Assembly (NCBI GenBank): GCA_046727855.1
Contig: JBKPDL010000011.1
Span: 1-10,018 of the forward strand
Direction of reading: 5' to 3'
DNA: 10,018 bases
Origin: DASPWV01 sp046727855
GTDB lineage: Bacteria; Acidobacteriota; Vicinamibacteria; Vicinamibacterales; UBA2999
Part shown: positions 1 through 6,272 of the stretch, in pieces
Layout: each line of letters starts with the position of its first letter
How positions within the stretch are numbered: position 1 is the first letter of the stretch
Notes under the pieces: generated by a model
Databases searched by the model: none
What the model saw: only the letters and a program-made list of their open reading frames with translations
Told to the model about the DNA's origin: nothing
Translations under genes and position numbers: made by a program

Positions 1-28
1 CCTGCCCTTGATATCCGGCTAACTCCGC

Positions 29-44
29 GGCCCTTGGCTAGTTC
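29..44 (+). repeat. 16-bp dispersed motif, copy 1
   Basis: GGCCCTTGGCTAGTTC occurs here and again, same strand and identical, at 4335-4350 beside the tRNA. Sixteen exact bases twice in 10 kb is unlikely by chance. Its 3' end overlaps the outer arm of the inverted repeat at 38-153. The function is unknown. Confidence 0.6.
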
Positions 45-153
45 TTGTTGTTGGCTTGGCGCGCTCCGCGCGCCGTAGACCGTTATGCGGGTCCACAACG
101 CGTACAAAATTCACGTCTGTGGCCGCATAACGGTCTAAGAAGCAAAGAACTAG
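38..153. repeat. Composite inverted repeat, 116 bp
   Basis: The outer arms are CTAGTTCTT (38-46) and AAGAACTAG (145-153), 9 bp perfect. The inner arms are TAGACCGTTATGCGG (76-90) and CCGCATAACGGTCTA (123-137), 15 bp perfect. These continue as CCACA (93-97) with TGTGG (118-122) after a 2-nt bulge. The left half also holds its own hairpin, GGCGCGC-TCC-GCGCGCC (58-74). The arms are seen directly. Whether this is a small non-autonomous mobile element, a structured RNA or a regulatory site cannot be told from one copy. Confidence 0.75.
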
Positions 154-310
154 AATTCAGACCTCAGAACCACAACGAGGAACGAAAGTTTATCCCGCCC
201 GCAGCTCGCCGCTTCTCGGCGAACCAGGCGGAGATCAAGAACTCACAACGAAGAAGAACAACAAAGAACGAGAGCGGGCGGGTCGATAACCAGCGCCGCT
301 TTGGTTCCCT

Positions 311-616
311 TCAACTGGCGACGGCAGCTTGCGCTTCGTGCTCGCCGTAAGCCTGGAGGATTGTTTCCCGCAGGCGTTCCTGTCCCTGCGAGTCCGAGCC
401 CGCAGGTCGCAATAGCGCGAAGCTGCGTTTGTCGCCGTTTACTGTGTAGTTGCGCGACGGAAACGTGACGTTGCGCCCGCCGCCGGCGCGTCGTTCCCAG
501 ATCGCAAACCCGACCAGCTTGAGCCCCTGCAGCACACCGTCGGTAAAATGCAGTTCTGCTTCCGCGAGCTTGCCCACAGGGTTTCCTTTGTCGTTCGGCG
601 TAATCTTGACGACCAT
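311..616 (-). CDS. Small conserved protein, possibly SpoVG-like
   Basis: This 101-aa protein begins at an ATG preceded by AAAAGGA (624-630) at 7-nt spacing, a clear Shine-Dalgarno that fixes the start. The stop is TGA at 311-313. The sequence looks like a real small alpha/beta domain. An N-terminal strand (AELHFTDGVLQGLKLVGFAI) is followed by a turn rich in Gly and Arg, then NVTFPSRNY, then a strand ending in SFALLRP, then a C-terminal helix with acidic and aromatic residues. The layout of strands followed by a 'hydrophobic-Pro-Ser-Arg' stretch and a final helix resembles SpoVG, a small nucleic-acid-binding regulator known from Firmicutes. The similarity is distant and judged by eye. It has no signal peptide, membrane segment or cysteine motif. 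It is divergent from pgeF with a 159-bp gap. I am confident the gene is real and unsure of its function. Confidence 0.8.
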   Translation of the reverse strand: MVVKITPNDKGNPVGKLAEAELHFTDGVLQGLKLVGFAIWERRAGGGRNVTFPSRNYTVNGDKRSFALLRPAGSDSQGQERLRETILQAYGEHEAQAAVAS

Positions 617-623
617 GTGGATG

Positions 624-630
624 TCCTTTT
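624..630 (-). promoter_or_regulatory. Shine-Dalgarno of the 101-aa gene
   Basis: AAAAGGA on the minus strand, 7 nt before the ATG at 614-616. It separates this frame from two overlapping minus-strand frames, which have no such signal. Confidence 0.75.
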
Positions 631-694
631 CGTTTGTGAGTGCGGCCGGTGATGGACGCTGGCATTGGCGTGATCAAGCCGGATGCCACCGAGC

Positions 695-726
695 CACGCG
701 CGCAATTCCGCTTCTTTCCGCGCGTG
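695..726. repeat. Inverted repeat in divergent intergenic region
   Basis: CACGCGCG (695-702) pairs with CGCGCGTG (719-726) across 16 nt. It lies between the 101-aa gene and pgeF, which point away from each other, so it could be an operator or a 5' UTR hairpin. A GC-rich 8-bp pair can also arise by chance in this genome. Confidence 0.35.
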
Positions 727-775
727 CACCGACGCCGATGACAACTGCAGTTACCTGCCCGCTTCGGACCGCTCG

Positions 776-1558
776 ATGACACTTCCGGTTCCCGATCCCG
801 CATTTGTTTGGACCGTCGAGGCTTGGGGTCACGCGCTGCGCTCGAAGCCGCTGTCGGCGATCGCGCAACATGCGTTCACCACCAAGGAACTGCAGTTACC
901 GGCGGGAGGTCCGAGAGCGCATTCTACGCAGTGGACGCAGGCGGCGGCTTCTCTTGGTGCGGGCCTCGAGCAGATCACGCTCGTCAAACAGGTTCATGGG
1001 GCATCGGTTCGCGTGTTGAAGAAGGAAGTAGCTGGACCGAAGGAGATCGCGGCCCGACCCGAGGCTGATGCGATCGTCTCAGACGTGCCTGGGCTGGTGC
1101 TCGCGGTGCAAGTTGCCGACTGCGTCCCGATCTTGATCGCCGATTCGCGTCGCGGCGCGGTCGCTGCGGTTCACGCCGGCTGGCGTGGCACGTGCGCGGG
1201 CGTAGCAGTGGCTGCAGTGGGGACGATGGTGAGCGAGTTCGGGTCGGAGGCAGAGAACCTCACTGCCGCGATCGGTCCGAGTATCGGCCCGTGCTGCTAC
1301 GAGATCGGCAAAACCGTTCTCGACGCGTTCCGCAGCGCCGATTGGGAAAGGCTCGAGCGCTGGTTTCCGACGCAAGCGGGCCGGCTGCGACTGGATCTGT
1401 GGAGCGCGAATCGCGATCAGCTGCTGGCGGCAGGCCTCGCCGAGGATCACATTCATTTACCTGGTCTCTGCACCAAAACACACCGCGACGTGTTCGAGTC
1501 GTACCGCGTGGATGGGGAACAAGCCGGACGGATGGCGGCGCTGATCCGGATGCCCTGA
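776..1558 (+). CDS. pgeF: Laccase-domain protein (PgeF/YfiH/YlmD family)
   Basis: This 260-aa protein belongs to the cytoplasmic multicopper-like laccase-domain family. Members were first called polyphenol oxidases. They have since been assigned purine nucleoside phosphorylase/adenosine deaminase activity and, in E. coli, peptidoglycan editing that removes wrongly incorporated L-Ser from UDP-MurNAc peptides. Family motifs are all visible: HAFTT (about 32), KQVHG with His74, ADAIVSD, VADC with Cys116, VHAGWRGT with His133, IGPSIGPCCYEIG and the final LPGLCTKTHRD...DG..AGRM block. His74, Cys116 and His133 are the expected metal/active-site triad. Length fits the family (about 240-270 aa). I chose the ATG at 776, with GGA at 766-768 as a weak ribosome site. 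An in-frame ATG at 683 would add 31 residues unlike the family. There is no signal peptide. A 163-bp gap separates it from the next gene, so co-transcription is uncertain. Confidence 0.93.
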   Translation: MTLPVPDPAFVWTVEAWGHALRSKPLSAIAQHAFTTKELQLPAGGPRAHSTQWTQAAASLGAGLEQITLVKQVHGASVRVLKKEVAGPKEIAARPEADAIVSDVPGLVLAVQVADCVPILIADSRRGAVAAVHAGWRGTCAGVAVAAVGTMVSEFGSEAENLTAAIGPSIGPCCYEIGKTVLDAFRSADWERLERWFPTQAGRLRLDLWSANRDQLLAAGLAEDHIHLPGLCTKTHRDVFESYRVDGEQAGRMAALIRMP

Positions 1559-1708
1559 TCCACCTCGAACCAGCACCCCCTTATTTCCTGTGGCTGGAGT
1601 GATTGTGGTTTTTACCTCGGATCCGTTGGCACTGTTCGACTCCCCCGGGGCGATGCTCTTCAGCTGCTCGGACTGGCTCGCGCGTGTGCGAGAATGGCGG
1701 TCTTTCAC

Positions 1709-1713
1709 GGAGG
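1709..1713 (+). promoter_or_regulatory. Shine-Dalgarno of the beta-propeller gene
   Basis: GGAGG at 8-nt spacing before the ATG at 1722. It decides this start over the upstream in-frame ATG at 1590, which would place 44 unrelated residues before a textbook signal peptide. Confidence 0.8.
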
Positions 1714-1721
1714 ATCACGTC

Positions 1722-3041
1722 ATGCGCGGTGCTCTTGGGCTTGCCGCTCTGATCGTCACTCTTGCCGCGCCCGCGACGGCACAGAACTGGCCGCACTGGC
1801 GCGGGCCGGCGGCCGCCGGCGTGTCGGCCGAAAAAGAATTGCCCGTTGAGTGGAACGACACCGAAGGCGTGGCATGGAAGGCGCACATTCGGGGGCTCGG
1901 TATCTCATCGCCAATCGTCTGGGCCAATCGCGTGTTCGTGACATCGCAGCTTGGAAGCGGCGATTCACGACCTGGACCGCGCCTCGTGCAGAGTGGCAAC
2001 CCGCTCGAGGCTGGCGAACGGCCGCTCGGCGCGGGACCCGCAGCCGGGCGTGGTCCGGTCGCTTTCCTGATCACGGCGCTCGACCGTACCAGCGGCCGCA
2101 AGCTCTGGGAGTACGAATTGCGAGCAAGCGGCCCGCTGCCATCGGCGCACGAGAAGCACAACCTCGCTTCGCCGAGTCCGGTAACCGACGGCACGCGTGT
2201 GTACGCGTGGTTTGGCACTGGCCAGATCGCCGCGGTCGATGTCGACGGGAAACTTGTTTGGCAGAAACATCTCGGCGCCGATTACGGACCGTTCGAAATC
2301 AACTGGGGCCACGGCAGCTCGCCGGTGGTTCACGGCGACACCGTTTTTCTTCTCTGTTATCACGATCCGGCGTCATATCTCCTGGCGCTCGACGCGCGCA
2401 CTGGCGCAGTGCGGTGGAAGACCGACGCGAGCGCCGGAGTGACGTCTTACAGCACACCACTGGTGGTCGAGACGGGCCGTACAACAGAAGTGATCGTCAA
2501 CTCGAGCGACGGCCTGAGCGCATACGATGCGGCGACCGGATCGCGCTTGTGGCACATCGCGGAGACCAACCGTTTTCCGATCCCAACACCACTCTTTCAC
2601 GACGGAATCATCTACGCAAGCCGCGGATACCGCAGCAGCCCGTTCATGGCGATTCGTCCAGGCGGAAAGGGGGACGTGGCGTCGAGCCATGTAGTGTGGC
2701 GGGCGCCTTCGGGTGGACCGTATATCTCGTCGCTGCTGTACTACGATGGCTTGATTTACATGGTCGGCGACGTTGGTGTGCTGACGGTGACCGATGCAAA
2801 AACCGGCGAACGAGTGTTTCAGGAACGAATCGGCGGCGTCTATAGCGCGTCTCCTGTCGCGGCGGACGGCAAGATCTATCTCGTGAGCGAAGATGGACAA
2901 ACCACCATTGTGTCCGCCGGTCGTACTCCGAAGGTGCTGGCGCGCAACAAAGTCAATGCGCGCCTGTTGGCCTCGCCGGCGATTGCGGCGGGACGACTGT
3001 TTCTGCGGTCGGACGATGCGGTGTATGCGATAGGCAGGTAG
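1722..3041 (+). CDS. Exported PQQ-like beta-propeller repeat protein
   Basis: This 439-aa protein starts with a signal peptide: a short basic start, a hydrophobic core (LGLAALIVTLAA) and a likely cleavage after PATA, around residue 20. The mature part opens with NWPHWRGP, a common opening of PQQ-like (BamB-type) propellers in Acidobacteria and Planctomycetes. Blade-like repeats follow with the usual 'ALDxxTGxxxWxx' and 'SSPVV..gxVFv' patterns, for example TALDRTSGRKLWEYEL, AVDVDGKLVWQKHL, LALDARTGAVRWKTDA, AYDAATGSRLWHI and VTDAKTGERVFQERI. This fits about seven or eight blades. It is probably periplasmic. The family includes scaffolds such as BamB and true quinoprotein dehydrogenases. I see no separate enzyme domain or lipobox, so neither role can be assigned. 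A weak extended -10 (TGCGAGAAT, 1687-1695) lies upstream without a clear -35. The gene ends 12 bp from the convergent rnhA stop. Confidence 0.9.
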   Translation: MRGALGLAALIVTLAAPATAQNWPHWRGPAAAGVSAEKELPVEWNDTEGVAWKAHIRGLGISSPIVWANRVFVTSQLGSGDSRPGPRLVQSGNPLEAGERPLGAGPAAGRGPVAFLITALDRTSGRKLWEYELRASGPLPSAHEKHNLASPSPVTDGTRVYAWFGTGQIAAVDVDGKLVWQKHLGADYGPFEINWGHGSSPVVHGDTVFLLCYHDPASYLLALDARTGAVRWKTDASAGVTSYSTPLVVETGRTTEVIVNSSDGLSAYDAATGSRLWHIAETNRFPIPTPLFHDGIIYASRGYRSSPFMAIRPGGKGDVASSHVVWRAPSGGPYISSLLYYDGLIYMVGDVGVLTVTDAKTGERVFQERIGGVYSASPVAADGKIYLVSEDGQTTIVSAGRTPKVLARNKVNARLLASPAIAAGRLFLRSDDAVYAIGR

Positions 3042-3053
3042 GTTTGGCAGCCC

Positions 3054-3452
3054 CTATTTATTCATATCCATCCCCAAGTTCGACAATCGATCGGCGTCCT
3101 TGTTCTGCTCGCGCCGAACGTGCTCAACGGTCACGTCACCAACGCGCGCCATGAGATGCCGCGCCTGGCGATAGAGCGGAATCAGTCCCTCGTTCTTGAT
3201 GCGATAGGTGCCGTTGATCTGCTGCACGAGCAACTGCGAGTCCGACTTGATGTGCACGCGGGTGTGGCCGTGCGCGAGCGCCCACCCGAGCGCGGCGAGC
3301 AGGCCACGATATTCGGCAACGTTGTTCGTGGCCGTCCCGATGCCCTCGTAGAGTTCGGCGAGCAGGTTGCCTTGATCGTCGACAACGTGAACACCGTAAC
3401 CCGCGGGGCCGGGGTTGCCGCGCGCGCCGCCGTCGATATGCGCGGTAATCAA
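3054..3452 (-). CDS. rnhA: Ribonuclease HI, compact form
   Basis: This 132-aa enzyme cleaves the RNA strand of RNA-DNA hybrids and so removes R-loops, primer remnants and misinserted ribonucleotides. The catalytic carboxylates are visible: Asp7 in HIDGGARGNPG, Glu47 in NNVAEYRGL, Asp71 in KSDSQLLVQQ and Asp121 in NKDADRLSN, with His111 near the expected active-site histidine. It is shorter than E. coli RNase HI (155 aa) and appears to lack the basic protrusion, as in the Bacillus/archaeal-type 'ribonuclease HI family' proteins. The start is TTG at 3450-3452. The TTG overlaps the TGA of the upstream zinc-ribbon gene as TTGA, and no Shine-Dalgarno is seen, so translation is probably coupled. 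In Actinobacteria an RNase H gene also sits beside a zinc-ribbon gene of this family, which supports a conserved link. The actinobacterial phosphatase fusion domain is absent here. Confidence 0.93.
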   Translation of the reverse strand: MITAHIDGGARGNPGPAGYGVHVVDDQGNLLAELYEGIGTATNNVAEYRGLLAALGWALAHGHTRVHIKSDSQLLVQQINGTYRIKNEGLIPLYRQARHLMARVGDVTVEHVRREQNKDADRLSNLGMDMNK

Positions 3453-4234
3453 GGACGCGGCGCGTTGGGATCGGCGTGCTGTTGCGTCGCACCATTCGCC
3501 GCGCCGTGCCCCTCGGGCGATCGTTCCTGCGCGCCGGCAAAGTACAGGATCCGCTGACAGCTGTCGCAGTGCACGATCGAGTCGTTACGGCGAATCGTGT
3601 TGTAGACCTGCGGGCGAAGGCGCACGTGGCACACCGAGCAATGACCGTCGATCGCTTCGGCGACGGCAAGTCCCTGCCGCGCTTTGAGCACGCGCTCGAA
3701 CGTCTCGAACGTCGCGCGCGCGATCTGCGGCACCAGAGCGCGTCGCTCCTCGTCACTGGCCGTGAGCACGCGCTCCATGTCGGCCGCCTCGGTCTCGATC
3801 GCCTGACGTTCCCTGGCGATTTGCGTTTCCTCGGACTCGAGGGCGGCTTCGGCCTTTTTCAGCCGCGCGGCCACTTCGTCCGCCTCCATCATGTTGATGA
3901 GCATCAGCTCTTCGATGCGACCAACTTCGCTCGTCCCCGCCGCAATCTGGTGCTGCATGGCGTGGTATTCCTGGTTGGTCTTGACCGCCATCAGGGTGTC
4001 TTTCGACTTGCTCAACTGCTGCTGCGCGGCGGTCAGGTCTCTATCGATGGTGCGGCGGCGCGTCTGATTGTTGGCGGCGGCCTGCCGGGCAGCCGTGACC
4101 TCGTCGCGCGCGGCGGAGAGCTTGGCATCGAGCGCGGCAATGCGCGCCGGCGCTTCAGCGATGCGCTTGCGCGCGTCGGCGGATCGCGTTTCGATGGCCT
4201 GAAGCTTCACTAACTGTTCGAGCTCGGGTGACAT
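3449..4234 (-). CDS. C4-type zinc-ribbon coiled-coil protein (DUF164/CdsZ-like)
   Basis: This protein of about 261 aa has a long N-terminal coiled coil (residues about 5-180, rich in Ala, Glu, Arg and Gln heptads) and a C-terminal zinc ribbon with two CxxC pairs, HCSVC (Cys199, Cys202) and HCDSC (Cys223, Cys226). The VKTNQEYHAM segment in the coil is typical of the family, which includes Helicobacter HP0958/FlgZ and Chlamydia CdsZ. In those organisms it is a chaperone or RNA-binding helper for flagellar or secretion proteins. In non-flagellated bacteria the role is unknown. A Pro/Ala/Gly/His-rich tail of about 30 residues follows the ribbon. I take the ATG at 4232-4234. An adjacent in-frame GTG (4235-4237) would add one residue. 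Neither has a good Shine-Dalgarno, and repeat unit A sits just upstream, so the leader may be partly repeat-derived. It overlaps rnhA by 4 nt. Confidence 0.9.
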   Translation of the reverse strand: MSPELEQLVKLQAIETRSADARKRIAEAPARIAALDAKLSAARDEVTAARQAAANNQTRRRTIDRDLTAAQQQLSKSKDTLMAVKTNQEYHAMQHQIAAGTSEVGRIEELMLINMMEADEVAARLKKAEAALESEETQIARERQAIETEAADMERVLTASDEERRALVPQIARATFETFERVLKARQGLAVAEAIDGHCSVCHVRLRPQVYNTIRRNDSIVHCDSCQRILYFAGAQERSPEGHGAANGATQQHADPNAPRP

Positions 4235-4244
4235 CACTGATCAC

Positions 4245-4329
4245 GGATCTGAAGGTCCGCCGCTACATGAAATACTCGCGGACCTGAAGGTCCGCGCTAC
4301 ATGAATCAATAGAAGGTCCGCGCTACATG
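4245..4329 (+). repeat. REP-like palindromic repeat array, three units
   Basis: Three related units lie in the spacer between the tRNA and the zinc-ribbon gene. Unit A (4245-4269) reads GGATCTGAAGGTCCGCCGCT then ACATG. Unit B (4278-4303) carries a perfect 8-bp hairpin CGCGGACC-TGAA-GGTCCGCG (4277-4296) followed by CGCTACATG. Unit C (4312-4329) keeps only the right half, GAAGGTCCGCGCTACATG. A fourth copy, inverted, lies inside mutS2 (8707-8729). The palindromic core and shared GCTACATG tail, present in several copies, are typical of REP/BIME-type intergenic elements. Confidence 0.8.
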
Positions 4330-4334
4330 GGCGG

Positions 4335-4350
4335 GGCCCTTGGCTAGTTC
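4335..4350 (+). repeat. 16-bp dispersed motif, copy 2
   Basis: GGCCCTTGGCTAGTTC, identical to 29-44. It begins 4 nt past the 3' end of the tRNA, between the tRNA and the repeat array. Confidence 0.6.
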
Positions 4351-4353
4351 AAA

Positions 4354-4426
4354 TGGGCCCACCTGGGATCGAACCAGGGACCAACCGGTTATGAGCCGGC
4401 CGCTCTAACCGCTGAGCTATGGGCCC
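4354..4426 (-). tRNA. tRNA with CAT anticodon, probably tRNA-Ile2
   Basis: The minus strand folds into a full 73-nt cloverleaf. The acceptor stem is GGGCCCA with TGGGCCC, discriminator A. The D-arm is GCTC-AGCGGTTA-GAGC. The anticodon arm is GCCGG-CTCATAA-CCGGT (anticodon CAT). The variable loop is TGGTC and the T-arm is CCTGG-TTCGATC-CCAGG. No CCA is encoded; the next bases are TTT. A CAT anticodon can mean elongator Met, initiator Met or lysidine-modified Ile2. The first acceptor pair is G-C, which argues against an initiator. The D-loop (AGCGGTTA) and the TTGGTC stretch resemble E. coli ileX/ileY more than metT. E. coli ileX also lies just downstream of the rpsU-dnaG-rpoD region, as here. 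The tRNA call is firm; the Ile2 identity is likely. Confidence 0.93.
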
Positions 4427-4473
4427 GTAAACTCCGCCCGCCGATGTTCGCCTGCTCGAACGAAGGCGGAAAC

Positions 4474-4500
4474 AAAAAAAGGCGGTCCTTCAGGACCGCC
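4474..4500 (-). terminator. Intrinsic terminator of rpoD overlapping its stop codon
   Basis: On the minus strand GGCGGTCC-TGAA-GGACCGCC (stem arms 4493-4500 and 4481-4488) forms a perfect 8-bp stem with a 4-nt loop, followed directly by seven T's (4480-4474). The rpoD stop TGA (4490-4492) is in the loop and the last sense codons are in the 5' arm, so the hairpin is part of the coding sequence. It separates the dnaG-rpoD unit from the tRNA. Confidence 0.9.
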
Positions 4501-6190
4501 CCTCGAGAAACGCGCGCAGCTTACGACTGCGCGATGGATGGCGCAGCTTACGCAGCGCCTTGGCTTCGATTTGCCGGATCCGCTCGCGCGTCACGGCAAA
4601 GTTTTGTCCAACTTCTTCCAGCGTGTGCTCGCTGCCATCGCCCACACCAAACCGCATCTTGATCACTTTCTCTTCGCGGGGCGTCAGCGTCTTGAGCACC
4701 GACTCGGTCTGCTCGCGCAAGTCGAGGTTGATCACGGCCTCTGAAGGCGATACCGCCGTCCGATCCTCGATGAAGTCGCCAAGATGCGAATCTTCCTCTT
4801 CGCCGATCGGCGTCTCGAGCGAGATCGGCTCCTGCGCGATCTTGAGCACTTTCCGCACCTTGGCGACCGGAATATCCATCCGGCGCGCGATCTCTTCCGA
4901 GGTTGGCTCGCGGCCAAGTTCCTGGACGAGCGCGCGCGAGGTGCGAATCAGCTTGTTGATCGTTTCGATCATGTGCACCGGGATGCGGATTGTCCGGGCC
5001 TGGTCGGCAATGGCGCGCGTAATCGCCTGGCGAATCCACCACGTCGCATACGTCGAGAACTTGTAGCCACGGCGGTACTCGAATTTATCCACCGCCTTCA
5101 TCAGGCCGATGTTGCCTTCCTGAATCAGATCGAGGAACTGCAGACCGCGATTCGTGTACTTTTTGGCGATCGATACCACCAGTCGCAGATTGGCCTCGAC
5201 CAGCTCCTTCTTCGCCTGTTCCGCCTTGGCTTCACCGGTGTAGATCGTCTCGAGTGTGTGCCGCAGGGTCTCGGCGCTCTCCTCGAGCTCGTCGGTCATG
5301 CGCTTGACTTCCGCGCGCAGATCCTTCTGCTTCTTGAGGAAGTTCTTGCGCTCCTCTTCCTTTAGCTTGGGCCGGCGACTCTTGGCGTTGAGCGTCTTGT
5401 TGACCGCTTCGAGCTCGCGCTGCACCTTGAGCACCGCGTCGACGATGTCTTTGACCTCGTCGATCAGCTTGCGCTTGACGACTTCGGTGAACTCGATCTT
5501 GCGGATATGGCGCGAGAGTTCGACCTGCGCGCGCATCAACTTCCAGTGGGCGCGCAGATACTTGCGCTTCTCCTTCTTTGGAATCGGCACGAGCTTTTCG
5601 ACGAATTTTTCGACGTTGAGCCGCGACTTGCGGACGTTCTCCACCTGGCGGATGAACTGCTGCGCACGCTCCTCGATGCGATCGTCGGTGATCTCTTCGT
5701 CGTTGAAGATCACCAGCTCGCGGATCGTCCGCTCGCCGGCCCTGAGCTGATCGCCCATGCGAATCACTGCTTTGGTGATCGCGGGCATGCGCGAAATCGA
5801 CTTGATGACCGAGAGCTTCCCCTGTTCGATGCGCTTGGCGATCGAGACTTCGCCTTCGCGCGTGAGCAGCGGCACGGTGCCCATCTCGCGCAGATACATG
5901 CGGACGGGGTCGTTGGTCTTGTCGAGCGCACCGGGAGTGAGGTCGAGCTCGGGCCGATCCGGTTCACCGTCTTCGCGCTCCAGCGAATCGCGCTGGCTGT
6001 AGGACTTTTCCGAGTCGACGATGTCGATACCGGCGTTACCGAATGCGAGAAACAGCTCCTCGAGATCTTCAGGCGAGGCCGTGAGCTCCGGAGGAAGAAC
6101 ATCGCTCACTTCGTCGTAGAGCAGATATCCTTTCTCCTTGCCAACCGTGATCAGCTGGCGGACTTCCTCGAACCTGTCTTCGATAGACAA
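4490..6190 (-). CDS. rpoD: RNA polymerase primary sigma factor RpoD (sigma-70)
   Basis: This 566-aa housekeeping sigma factor directs RNA polymerase to -10/-35 promoters. Region 1.1 (about 1-60) is acidic and contains GYLLYDEVSDVLP. Region 1.2 (about 90-125) has NDPVRMYLREMGTVPLLTR. A charged non-conserved region spans about 130-320. Region 2 (328-400) has NLRLVVSIAKKYTNRGLQFL and the -10 reading helix YATWWIRQAITRAIADQ (381-397). Region 3 (about 405-480) has GREPTSEEIARRM. Region 4 (about 497-555) has the -35 helix-turn-helix TLEEVGQNFAVTRERIRQIE. I place the start at TTG (6188-6190) because GGAAGGAG lies 7 nt upstream. An in-frame ATG at 6244 would add 18 residues (MRGLGNRRVHSGAGRSTT) with no family likeness. 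It lies 82 bp downstream of dnaG, same strand, probably one operon. The gene ends in an intrinsic terminator. Confidence 0.97.
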   Translation of the reverse strand: MSIEDRFEEVRQLITVGKEKGYLLYDEVSDVLPPELTASPEDLEELFLAFGNAGIDIVDSEKSYSQRDSLEREDGEPDRPELDLTPGALDKTNDPVRMYLREMGTVPLLTREGEVSIAKRIEQGKLSVIKSISRMPAITKAVIRMGDQLRAGERTIRELVIFNDEEITDDRIEERAQQFIRQVENVRKSRLNVEKFVEKLVPIPKKEKRKYLRAHWKLMRAQVELSRHIRKIEFTEVVKRKLIDEVKDIVDAVLKVQRELEAVNKTLNAKSRRPKLKEEERKNFLKKQKDLRAEVKRMTDELEESAETLRHTLETIYTGEAKAEQAKKELVEANLRLVVSIAKKYTNRGLQFLDLIQEGNIGLMKAVDKFEYRRGYKFSTYATWWIRQAITRAIADQARTIRIPVHMIETINKLIRTSRALVQELGREPTSEEIARRMDIPVAKVRKVLKIAQEPISLETPIGEEEDSHLGDFIEDRTAVSPSEAVINLDLREQTESVLKTLTPREEKVIKMRFGVGDGSEHTLEEVGQNFAVTRERIRQIEAKALRKLRHPSRSRKLRAFLEGRS

Positions 6191-6197
6191 GGTCGTA

Positions 6198-6203
6198 CTC
6201 CTT
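6198..6203 (-). promoter_or_regulatory. Strong Shine-Dalgarno of rpoD
   Basis: AAGGAG (within GGAAGGAG) on the minus strand, 7 nt before the TTG start at 6188-6190. It supports the non-ATG start and suggests high translation despite TTG. Confidence 0.85.
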
Positions 6204-6272
6204 CCTGCACCTGAATGAACGCGACGGTTGCCCAGACCGCGCAACCGCGAGTGGACAAGCCAATCATTATAT

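Larger units (their letters stand above)
1..310. other. Non-coding stretch with inverted repeats at left edge
   Basis: No frame here looks like a real protein. Open frames crossing it have odd composition, no recognisable family and no ribosome-binding site. It holds a composite inverted repeat (38-153), a 7-bp hairpin (58-74), a 6-bp hairpin (TCGCCG 206-211 with CGGCGA 217-222) and a long-range 9-bp pair (CCCGCCCGC 194-202 with GCGGGCGGG 274-282). It lies downstream of the minus-strand gene at 311-616, so some hairpins could end that transcript. None is followed by a T run, so I do not call a terminator. Confidence 0.6.

Noticed and set aside
76..137. Integron attC site
   Set aside because: The GTTATGC/GCATAAC arms faintly recall attC boxes, but they do not fit GTTRRRY/RYYYAAC, the arms are perfectly paired without extrahelical bases, and no integrase or cassette is near.
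194..282. Terminator for the 101-aa gene
   Set aside because: The hairpins exist, but none is followed by a T run on the minus strand and the 9-bp pair has a 71-nt loop.
243..803. 186-codon minus-strand frame overlapping the 101-aa gene
   Set aside because: Low-complexity Arg/Gly/Cys-rich translation, no Shine-Dalgarno and overlap with pgeF. The shorter frame 311-616 has both a ribosome site and protein-like structure.
1850..2845. 331-codon plus-strand frame inside the beta-propeller gene
   Set aside because: It is Arg-rich and out of frame with the clear propeller repeats; a +1/+2 shadow frame.
6191..6244. ATG start of RpoD at 6244
   Set aside because: It would add 18 non-family residues and leave the very strong GGAAGGAG site inside the gene. 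TTG at 6188-6190 explains both.
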